Assembly: GCA_907165135.1 (NCBI GenBank)
Contig: OU015567.1
Coordinates: 12,901,001 to 12,965,000 of the forward strand
Direction: 5' to 3'
Length of the DNA: 64,000 bases
DNA from: Oikopleura dioica
Lineage: Eukaryota; Chordata; Appendicularia; Copelata; Oikopleuridae
The notes beneath the pieces were generated by a model. It saw nothing but the letters and a program-made list of their open reading frames with translations, ran no database searches and was not told the origin of the DNA. A program made the translations under genes and the position numbers. Of the stretch, positions 55,557 to 64,000 are shown piece by piece (within the stretch, counting starts at the first letter, position 1; each line of letters opens with the position of its first letter).

Positions 55557-56092
55557 ATGACGATCAACACTGGCGGCGCTGCTATGATCGACTATCTCTG
55601 TGAAATAACCGAGCCTGTTTATGAATACACCCGAAAACCCCTCCGAAAAGACAAGCGAAGACTTCCTGAACATATGCTCAAGAAGCGACTTTCCTGGGTG
55701 CGTGGCTCGATGATGACCTTGATCCATACGATGAAGTGCATCAACGGCTTCTATGGCAAGCGCGGGGCTAGTTGCAGAGTCAAACACTGCGACGATATCA
55801 AACGAGCGATCGAGCACATGCCCTTTTGCACGATGGATAGATGGTGCATCACACAGTATTGTATCGCCACGAAGACAATTGTTCATCATTGGAGGAAAGG
55901 TTCGATGGAATTAATTCAGAATTTCAGAATTTGTTCATTCAAGTAGAAAATTAATCCCTCTATTTGATTTAAATTTGTATTTATTTCAACAACGATCGAA
56001 CTCAAAAAAGAAACTGCAGAAAAATCAATTGTCCAGTTTGTAAACCCTTTCGCGACGGAAAATTCGACAAACTCAAAATTCGAAATCGCTAA
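55557..56092 (+). CDS. Stand-alone TAZ1-type zinc-finger protein, about 140 aa
   Basis: Exon 55557-55899 and a second exon from 56011. After a basic leader the protein carries all three His-Cys3 zinc sites of TAZ1: LIHTMKC with CRVKHC, then IEHMPFC with RWCITQYC, then VHHWRK with NCRKINCPVCKPF from the second exon (compare HWKNCTRHDCPVCLPL in CBP). No other CBP domain follows. With the canonical GT-AG junction (55900-56010) the third zinc site falls out of frame. Restoring it needs either a non-canonical junction (AG-AG or GG-GA) or an indel. It could be a working dominant competitor for TAZ1 ligands or a decaying fragment. Vertebrate TAZ1 binds HIF-1alpha, CITED2 and STAT2. Confidence 0.7.
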
Positions 56093-56099
56093 TTCTTAG

Positions 56100-56837
56100 A
56101 ATAAGTCCTGCTCGAAAATAGAAATAAATATAATTTTAAAGGAAGCTGCCTTGACGACCTTCTCTACTTCATTCTTTGATAGGTCGGCGATCTAAGATCG
56201 TTCTTTTAGTCGGAGGTGAAAGTTCTGTGGCTAATTGAGTTTAAAGTCATCGTGAAGTAACGTGCCCAAACCCCTAGCTCGCCCACATTTTGCGAACATT
56301 TTTCCCTTGCTCGCTGAGTTAAATTTCATCAAATGGCGCTCCATCAACCTGCCGCAAAAGCGAGTTTTCATTTTAACTTGCTGGTACAACGATGTCGCAG
56401 TCGTTGATCCTTCGCCTCTCTCTAGCTGGAGTTCCTTCTAGTGTAGCGTGATTTGTTTCGATAACGTTGAGTTCAAATATTCGAACATTTTCAACCCTGT
56501 CCTTGACCATAATTTACTCTCCATGAAGCTCAAAAAATTGACAAAAACGAAAATTTCTGAAGAATTCACTCTGTCCCGTGTTTTATACATCTCCAAAGGG
56601 TCATACTCAGGGGCGACTAATATTTCCCTTCGTATGAATGAAAAGTTCAGAGATCACCTCTGGAATTTCTCCTCTCAGTTGAATTTTCTAATAGGATAAT
56701 GTTAGGAGTTTTCACGTAAGCTAGTAAAAAAAGGGAAATATATTCCACACCGACTAAACTTTAGTCACTAAAGTCGTAAATATTTATTTGACTCGTTTAA
56801 TTTTTTTTTGGTAAAATTCTTCTATCGATCATAAATC
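56100..56837. other. Gap before the tandem peptide-precursor genes
   Basis: No supported exons; the 83-codon frame at 56448-56699 shows no splice continuity and no family resemblance. It probably contains the promoter of the first precursor gene. Confidence 0.35.
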
Positions 56838-57292
56838 ATGTCCCTTCCTGGCTGGCTGGCGAACAGAAGCAGCAAAAAAGGAAAAAATCAAGTGATGAAA
56901 ATCTTCAAGTACTTCAATTTTCTCCTAGCGTTGATGTCTTTTCCCACCATTTTCTATCCAGCAAAATCGGACGAGGATATTAACAAGTTGATAGACCAGT
57001 GTTCAAAGTTTGAACTTCAAACGGTAAGCAGCTGTAAACGATGTAGAAAATCATGTTTGTAGGGGATTCCGAACAACAAAAATGGCGGTTGGTGAGCAAA
57101 ATTTTCAGCAACCCGACGATTCTATCGGAGCTCAAAGAAAAACCCGTCCGATCATGCACGGGTTTTGCTGACACCATAAATACGATTGCAGCAGTCGGCG
57201 TTGATTCTGCCCTAGAAAGCGGAGATATATTTTTTCAAACAATGACTTCGACTTTTGGCTTTTTGGGCAATTTTGATTATGGAAAAAAATAA
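56838..57292 (+). CDS. Small secreted precursor ending in Gly-Lys-Lys (paralog 1)
   Basis: Two exons. The first starts at 56838 or, more likely, at ATG 56895 (signal peptide KIFKYFNFLLALMSFPTIF). The second runs from 57100 or slightly earlier to 57292. Unknown family. The mature part has two Cys (DQCSKF and VRSCTGF) that could pair and a helical middle (RLVSKIFSNPTILSELKEKP), and it ends STFGFLGNFDYGKK. A terminal Gly followed by two Lys is the classical signal for carboxypeptidase trimming and Gly-directed amidation. The paralog 190 bp downstream has the same layout. The exon junction is uncertain: a GTAAGC donor gives the wrong phase, while a GTAAAC donor 12 bases later fits but leaves a 29-nt intron. 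Confidence 0.6.
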
Positions 57293-57481
57293 ACGTAACA
57301 GTGTGTAAAATCTCAGTCTGCTTTACTGCTAACTAACGGGGTAGCCCATCAAAAGTACTGTAAATCGTCCAAAACTGTCGTCTGTCAACAAAGAGGCCCT
57401 TATGTTAATACGAGGTTCAAGTGACTTGGTAGCTATCGACACGTGTTTATTATAAATATTGTATTTTCTTTTAAAATTAAA

Positions 57482-57940
57482 ATGTCAGTATATAAGCCAG
57501 ACAAAAAGTTATGTAAGCAGAATCGAACAATGAAAATTGGCAAAATTTGTCTTTTATTCGCGTCAGTGATAGCTTCTGGCCCAAGTTCTTATTTGGCTTG
57601 CTCGACTGTTGAGACAATCGCGTTATTTACCTTGATAGACATTTGCTCCAACGGTAAGGAAATTCTAAAAATTCATCTCTCGAAATCGCTTTTAGGAGAG
57701 TCTGAGAATAAAAGGGAGCAGCTGATGAGGAAAATTTTCAATGAACCAAAAATTCAATCGGAGATCGAAGAAAAACCATTTCGGTCATGCATGGATTTTC
57801 TCAACGAAGTCAATCAGCTAATAGCAAATCCTACAACTGTTGCTGAAGCTGATCATACGCCGGAAGGGGAAGATCCTTTTTTGCAAACTTCTTATACTTC
57901 TTTCGGCTTTATGGGAAACTTTAATTATGGAAAAAAATAA
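57482..57940 (+). CDS. Small secreted precursor ending in Gly-Lys-Lys (paralog 2)
   Basis: Exons to 57653 and from 57696 (42-nt intron, phase 1). ATG 57530 gives a signal peptide (MKIGKICLLFASVIASG) and 122 aa; ATG 57482 adds 16 residues. It aligns with its neighbour: DICSNGESENKREQLMRKIF, EEKPFRSCMDF, then SFGFMGNFNYGKK at the end. The Cys pair, the Lys-Pro-x-Arg-Ser-Cys core and the terminal amidation signal are all kept. A local tandem duplication is evident. A secreted peptide hormone or neuropeptide precursor is an inference; no named family was recognised. Confidence 0.65.
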   Translation: MSVYKPDKKLCKQNRTMKIGKICLLFASVIASGPSSYLACSTVETIALFTLIDICSNGKEILKIHLSKSLLGESENKREQLMRKIFNEPKIQSEIEEKPFRSCMDFLNEVNQLIANPTTVAEADHTPEGEDPFLQTSYTSFGFMGNFNYGKK

Positions 57941-58044
57941 ATGTCATTCAAAGCATATTTTTTATTCACATGAAGAGACAAAGTAGAGGCTTTGTAGGTT
58001 TTCTGTGTTAATGAACTAGCATGAGCAGACAATAGCAAGTTAAT

Positions 58045-60869
58045 CTATAAATGGGACTGTTCTTCTTTAGCTGGCGCAATGTCCCGGAAAGCCGGATTTC
58101 CTAAGAGCAAAGAGATTACAAAGAGCAAGGGAAAGATTAAGACGCACCTGTTCCATGTTCTTCCTTTTCTTTTTGAGACATGAAATCGTCGGATGGCCTG
58201 AGAGATGAAAGGCCCTTCAGGAGAATGGACGCGACAAAGTAGACAACAATTATCACCGCTGGAGTCATCGACATCAGCATGGCTGGAAACATGATTAGGC
58301 GATTTTTAAAACAAATTGTTTACCAATTGTGTTGCTCCACTTAGGAAAAACTTGAATCGGGCTGTCTGGATCATCCCCAGTAACATCTCGGTAGGCGTTC
58401 GCGATGGTATCGTATCCAAGGAAAGCAGTAATGATTACGTAAAGCAACATGGCGGGGGTAATCAAGTACCACATTGGATAAAAATAACCCTTGGTAATGA
58501 CTGAAAGAGAGCCGACCATTTCTTCGAGGTTGGAAACAAATCGGAATTTGCCCGTGTAGAAGTTGTACAAGAAGTGTTGGACGACGATGAGGAAGAATGC
58601 TAGAATAAGAAGACCGTGGTAGGCAGAGTAGTCGTTGATGAGATTGAAGAACCAGTAGCCACCGTTAGTAAGGATAGGAATGCCGAGAAGGAAGCCAATC
58701 AAGCAGGTAGTAGAGAGAACAGCGACTCGTCGCCAACCATAGCGGCAACTTGGAAACTCGTCCAAAAGCCAGCGATGAGGACGTCGACCATGGCGAATTG
58801 TGAGTCGAGGCCGAGAGTGACCAGCATGATAAAGAACAACGCTGAATGGGTTAAAATAACCATCAGGGAAGAGAATTTTTACCTGAAAAAAATTGCGAAG
58901 CTGGAAGCAACGACATAGCTTCGGGATAAGCGATGAAAGCGAGACCAGGTCCGGATGCGACGACATCTTCGACTTTGATGCAGTTTTTGTAAGCCATGTG
59001 GCCCAAAAATGAGAAGACACCAAAACCAGCGAAGACGGATGAGAAACAATTTCCGCAGGATACAATAAATGTATCACTAAAATTGTTATGATTTACGAAT
59101 AAATGCGCTGTTATCTACCGTAAGATGTTGTTGTCGAACTCGTTGTAACTAGACATGACCATTAATCCACCAAAAGTAACACCAAGAGAGTAGAAAATCT
59201 GCGTGGCAGCAGCAGCCCATACGCCTGAATCGGCAAGTTTGGATACATCCGGTTTCAGGTAAAAGGTAATTCCATCTTTAGCGCCATCAAGCGTCGCACC
59301 AAAAATAACCAAGATCACCAAGACGACGTAAGGGAAGGTTGCGGTAACATAGACTACCTTGCCAACGGATTGAACGCCTTTGAATAGGCACAGGAAGACG
59401 AGTAGCCAAGCCACTTGAATGATTTTTTGTTAGCTGAATATAAACACTATTAAATCTCTTACCGAAGTTGGCGCCGACGAGCTCACCCAGTGGGACGCCC
59501 AAATTGTCCAGCGTGAATTTCATTTCTGGGTTGGCATCGGTTTCATCATTGTAAAGTTGAAGCACTCGACGGCTAGAATATTTTTCAAATAAATTTAACC
59601 AAAAATACAGTCGTTGTCGTATTTAACATGCATGGTATGTTTACTTACAACCAGTATTCTTCCGCTGGTTCAGAAGACTTCAAGCTTACATCCAGCAAAT
59701 CGGTAACTTGCTGATCACTCAAAAAATAATTATCCTGAATGTCAGGCATAACGGCGTCGGTGAAAGTCGAGTTCAACTTCCAAAATGTTTCATTGTTTCT
59801 GCAATCATTCATTTCTGGAGTGAGCATCTTGGTTATTTCGCAGTAGGCTTTTGTTTCGTTTTTGTTCCACCATGCATTACACTCGGTCCAAGGGAGGACT
59901 TTGTTGAAACCAGCGACGAGGTAGTGGAGGGAGTAGGCTATGACGATGTTGTAGTAGATCATGACGAAGAAGCTGACAGCAATCATGCCGTATCCGATTC
60001 CTTTTCATTAGGTCAAAAACGAATAACTCGGAAATTAAGAGTTAATCCTTAAGTTGAAATTGAAAAGCTTGGAGCAGCTCATCCGTAAAAAACAGCTAAA
60101 ATTTCAACCCCGCGGCTCCCCAGCGGCGCTCTTCCACTTCACTTATGACTGGTAATACCGAATTTAAACTCAAGTTTGAAGCGAAGCTGTCAATTCATCC
60201 TCTCTCCGAGTCTCGGACGCTGTTATTTCAGCAGTTCGCGTTTAGCTCTCGCCCTTCTGCACCTGATATCTCTTACAATTTTGAAAAAAAAGTGCGAAAA
60301 GTAATGCGGTCCGTGAAGACCCTCAACTTGTAATAATATTTTGACCTGTGTTCCTTTGAAGGCTGGGACAGTTTTCCAAACACCAAGCGTTCCCTCGCCC
60401 GAGTACTGACCGAGTGACAGCTCAGTCAGAAAAATCGGAATACCGCAGAGAAACAGCATGAGAAAGTAAGGGATGAAGAACACGCCACCTCCATTTTGAT
60501 AAGCTAGATATGGGAATCGCCAAACATTTCCAAGGCCGACGCAGTACCCTAAATTCTCAAGTTTGGGAAAATTCCAACAGGTCATGCACGGCCAAAACGA
60601 TGCATTCAGCGACCTTTTACGGGACGCACTCTTTGTGATGTCTGCTACTCGGTAGTTTTATACGCCTTTAAAACTGTTTCATTAGCTTTAACTCTCTATC
60701 TACCAGTCGAGAAGCTCAAAGGTGAATAAATATCTTACCAATACATGAGAGAAGGAATTCTAGCTTTCCTCCCCAAGTCTCTTTCTTCGGCTCTGAATTG
60801 CTCTCTCCCTAAAGGTTTTTATTAGTTGTATGTTGGTTTTAATACAAAAAAAAATGAGAAATATACCAT
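58045..60869 (-). CDS. SLC6 sodium-coupled amino-acid/neurotransmitter symporter, about 642 aa
   Basis: Exons 60867-60869, 60739-60808, 60354-60548, 59649-60000, 59463-59572, 59119-59413, 58883-59076, 58324-58841, 58148-58282, 58045-58100. The leader [19 protein letters not shown] and the TM1 unwound motif [11 protein letters not shown] are diagnostic. TM1 has Gly at the site where monoamine transporters have Asp, pointing to an amino-acid-type substrate (glycine, proline or GABA branch; not resolved). The large extracellular loop 2 has sequons (NKNET, NNET, LNST). TM6 has [12 protein letters not shown] and TM8 LDSQFAMVD. The C-terminus is short. Three oddities: the first coding exon supplies only the ATG, intron 60001-60353 is GA-AG, and exon 58324-58841 is one base short. 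Confidence 0.9.
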
Positions 60870-62264
60870 CTTGGTCCAAGATGATCGAGAGTGAACGTAA
60901 AGTGGTGCTTTGAAAAAAAAAAATCCGTGGTTCGTGAAGACCCGACCTGCCGCGGGCGCTAGACCTTCTTTTTGTATCTATTTTATTTTTTCTAACACTG
61001 CCTCTAGCTTAAGCTAAACTACATAATTGCTAAAGGTTCTATAGACTATAGTACCGCCTAGCGGGGGGCTTTTTTTGTTTTCTTTTGATTCTTGTCTTTG
61101 TTTATGGTGAATATGTTACACAGAAAAACAGAACCATTTCTCTGGAAAATACGTACCATTTTTTCCAAACGGAACGTTATTTGAAAAAGATGGAAATGGT
61201 CGGTCGGAGGGTTTTTATACGCCGGTAGTCAAATATGAAAAATATAATAGAGTTTAGCTCAAAGAAATTTCCGGGAATTGAAAGCAAGGGTACCTTTTAC
61301 TTCCTCGTTAAGTAAAGTCTATATTTAATGACCCCTAAAAATGAAGAAGTTACCCTGAATTCAACCAATTAATAGGCCTTCTATTTACTTGCAAATTATC
61401 TCTTTGAATCTGCTCGACATCATAAAAATCCGATTTTCTGCCCATTTTTTCAAAATAAAATATTCTTTGGGAAAATTGAAAAAAAAACGACTGTCCAAAG
61501 ATTTTATATTGAGGCCTTTGATTCACGGCAAAAATGAATGGGAATTTTAAGATTGAAAATTTGCATGATTGAATAATTGACTGGGAACCAAGTGAGCTGG
61601 TGAATAAACCTTTTTGACTTTCTTGAGTGGAATCAGCGCATCTCCTGAGTGGAGGAAATCGCCTTGGCTGATATCTTCAGTAAACTCATCTCCTTTCAGA
61701 AGGGTACTCAATGTTCACCTTTGTTTCTCATGTCTAACTTTCGTATCCTTTCCTGAAAAACTCTCGGTTCCAGACTCGGAAATCTCTTCTGTCAAAGGCT
61801 TTGCTTTCATTCTTGAAATTCAAAAACGCAGAAAAATAGACCCAAAACTGATAACTTCTCAAAAATCGAGACTGACTGATTTCCGATCTGATGCTCGTCG
61901 CCGATTGTTTTTGAGAAAAAGTGGAACCTCCCGCTGTTCCTGACTGACCCGGTTACGGCAGCTTTATGGTACAGAGCGTCAACCCTTTAAGTATTTGACG
62001 CGCAAATAAGGGATTACAATAAACCCTTTTCATTGTGTCTCCTTTGGTTAATTCTGAAGAGACTCAACTGCTGAATACTATTTTCAAATCATCATGGATC
62101 ATTTGACCGATTAGATTTTAGTTCGTAAAGATGGCCAACAATTTCTTTCTTAAAGATGGCGAAACCCCTTCGCGGCTTTCGTTTTCATTTTAGCTCTTCA
62201 AAACCTGACTCAGTTTTTCTACACAGGTTGCCGAGCTCATATAATATGAGTCATATTTGTGGGC
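60870..62264. other. Upstream region of the SLC6 gene; no supported gene
   Basis: AT-rich with poly-T runs. The 109-codon plus-strand frame at 61614-61943 has no splice context or recognisable motif. The first few hundred bases probably include the SLC6 5' UTR and promoter. Confidence 0.4.
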
Positions 62265-62417
62265 TTATTGGGCAGAATTGGGAAAGAGAGCGTTCCTTTG
62301 ATAGTTGACGAACAGTCTATCCATCTCTTTATGATTTTTCAAGTCCATGAGCTCCAGGAGCATTCGCTGCTTCATTTTGAACTCCTCGGTATCACACGCG
62401 GACAAAATATTAGGCAT
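62265..62417 (-). CDS. Small ORF, 50 aa, unknown
   Basis: A single uninterrupted frame from ATG to TAA (MPNILSACDTEEFKMKQRM... ending RNALFPNSAQ). It is strongly charged, predicted helical and rich in Met/Leu/Glu/Lys. Composition and absence of rare codons suggest coding rather than chance, but length alone is weak evidence. It could be a complete micro-protein or a terminal exon of a gene not otherwise seen. Confidence 0.3.
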   Translation of the reverse strand: MPNILSACDTEEFKMKQRMLLELMDLKNHKEMDRLFVNYQRNALFPNSAQ

Positions 62418-62590
62418 TTTTTTTGATCCCTCTTCTCAGAAACGCTCGCTGGTTACTCCTCGTTTCAAGCTTTTAAACGGTCGCTGTTAGCAAGAACAAT
62501 CCTTTGACGCAAAAGCGCATATTGCACCCGTCAAAAGTAGCAATTTGAACGAAAATTTAAATAAATATGTTTATTACAATCTTCTAAAAA

Positions 62591-63499
62591 TCAATGGTGG
62601 TCATAGCTGCTTTTGTGGAAGTTAAAGCCAGGCATTACAGATGATTTACAGGCGGGGTCACTTTCGCTGACAATTTCATCCATATTTGGGAGTTGCCAAA
62701 TCGCGCAAATTAATGCATTTAAAATCAGTAAGATTCCCTTGAATAAATATAAATTTTGCATAACTAAAAAATAGTGTTCAACTTACTTGTGTGTTTGAAA
62801 TGATTGTCCATCCCCGAAGCTGTTCGCCACCTTTTCTCAGGGTGGGCAATTATTGGTCGAGGGGGTTGTGTGTTAATTGGGGAGGGAGACGCTGGTAGGT
62901 CCCCTGTTCGTGAAACATTTTTCGACCAACACAGCCTCTCTCCCATTTGGCAGCCCCTAGGGGCCCTTGAAGAAGGAGGGAAAACGAGTCCCTCCCCCTC
63001 CTACTGCCCAATTTTCAGCCTGCATTTTGCACACCCTAGCCTGTTCTGGCAAACACTCGCTTGTGCCAGAAAAAAGAACCGTAAGTAACGCCTCTACAAA
63101 AGAACCGTGTTATCAATATTTCCTCCATTTTAACCTTGCCCGTACATGTGGATAACGGTCAAAATAAAGACCACGAGAACATAAGAAAAGCCAGTCTGCA
63201 GAGATACTCTTCCACCCAACAAAAACGCCAAAGGAACACCGAGTGCGGTCGATAACATTATCATACTTTGCTGGCTCGAGGAGAGATAGCGCTCTAAAAA
63301 ATCTTAGCCCCGCGGAGCCGTTTCCTGGGACAAGAATAAGGCGAAGCCATTACTCTGAAGAAATGCGTTACCAAAACGATGAAGTAAATTAGCGTGAGCC
63401 ACATTCTAGCGCGAATGGCGTTGAGGTAGGGGCAGTTGATCGTACTGAAATTTTCTGTAAGAGGAATGACTGCTGTAGGATTCAATCCAACCCATGATG
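62591..63499 (-). CDS. C-terminal part of a multi-pass membrane protein
   Basis: Three exons fit in phase: 63354 to about 63499, 63135-63291, and 62591-62763. They encode at least four hydrophobic helices: MWLTLIYFIVLVTHFF, MIMLSTALGVPLAFLLGG, FSYVLVVFILTVIHMY and FKGILLILNALICAIW. The tail is short and soluble, ending SSYDHH. The family is not recognised; major-facilitator-like and four-helix proteins are both possible. The 5' exons are missing, perhaps beyond 63500. The intron at 62764-63134 contains a GC-richer block that may be a small insertion. The acceptor at 63292-63293 is the second of two tandem AGs. Confidence 0.5.
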
Positions 63500-64000
63500 A
63501 TCTGAAGAATCATCACTGTTTGTGGTCATTTATCGATAAACTGCATCCTCAAAGCCTGTTATGAAAGGTGAATCTTCATAACTCATTATTCTAGAATTTC
63601 TATTTATCTGATCATTAGCTGGCAAGACCATCATCTGAAGGAATGATACCTCAGCAAATTTCAGAGTCAAAGGGCTTTTGCGACTTTCGGAAGCTTTTGC
63701 GTAAATATTTTATCGGCGATTATAAAATTAAATGTGTAGACGTCTCCTCGTGTGTATCAAGTGTGGGAAATCGAGGTTTGGCTTATTCGTCACCCACCCG
63801 CGGTCTGTTAGCTTGGCAAATGATCGGATATAGAAAAAGAAATTCTTTTCCATCTATCAGCTCATAAATCTATTGGAAGAGCAGAAGGATCTTTTAGCAA
63901 GTTGTAAATTGCCGTCCAAGTACTAGCTAGACAGAGAAATACTTGGCACTCAAAGAGATTACGTCAAGAAATCATGGAAGAGGAGAATTCCCAAGGAGAG
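63500..64000. other. Right edge of window; nothing assigned
   Basis: No exon could be joined to the preceding membrane protein, though its 5' exons may lie here or beyond. Short open frames are unremarkable. Confidence 0.3.

Overview
The window is eukaryotic nuclear DNA from a compact metazoan genome. Genes are dense, have many exons, and most introns are only 40-60 nt. Intron sizes cluster near 45 nt, same-strand genes lie 60-120 bp apart in operon-like fashion, a few introns start with GA instead of GT, and the gene set is animal (CBP/p300, syndecan, GAS2-like, BRSK, C1q). Together these point to a larvacean tunicate, most likely Oikopleura or a close relative. That assignment is inference: no rRNA or mitochondrial marker is present. 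Exon models were built by hand from splice signals, reading-phase continuity and recalled family sequence; no search was run.

Layout. 0.3-1.8 kb (-): an unrecognised type II membrane protein with one frame break. 4.8-9.2 kb (+): a GAS2-like cytoskeletal linker, convergent with a MAP3K20/ZAK kinase (9.6-14.1 kb, -) across a shared poly(A) region. 14-20 kb: gene-poor; it holds a short orphan gene fragment and a 2.2-kb nested inverted-repeat element built from about two dozen copies per arm of a 14-bp unit. 20.5-24.9 kb (+): a secreted collagen-C1q protein. 25.3-26.1 kb: an 0.8-kb fold-back element. 26.5-36.3 kb (-): seven genes in one orientation, NKAP, DNAL4, TTC26/IFT56, MRPS23, BRSK and eIF4B among them, with spacers as short as 61 and 82 bp that suggest polycistronic units. 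36.3-36.6 kb: a 341-bp bidirectional promoter between NKAP and a divergent alpha-tubulin. 38.3-39.1 kb (+): an unknown Cys-headed protein.

39.3-56.1 kb is the most distinctive part. A complete CBP/p300 acetyltransferase (44.2-52.9 kb, -; all canonical domains) is flanked on one side by a small stand-alone TAZ2-like zinc-finger gene and on the other by a small stand-alone TAZ1-like gene. A very small (106-aa) syndecan lies between CBP and the TAZ2-like gene. 56.8-57.9 kb (+): two tandem paralogous secreted precursors, both ending in Gly-Lys-Lys, an amidation/processing signature. 58.0-60.9 kb (-): an SLC6 sodium-coupled transporter with a GA-AG intron, a one-base frame break and an exon that codes only for the start Met. 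62.3-63.5 kb: a small ORF and the C-terminal part of a multi-pass membrane protein.

Functionally the window mixes housekeeping (eIF4B, MRPS23, NKAP), cilium (DNAL4, TTC26, alpha-tubulin), polarity and stress kinases (BRSK, ZAK) and cell-surface or secreted genes (syndecan, C1q, SLC6, peptide precursors).
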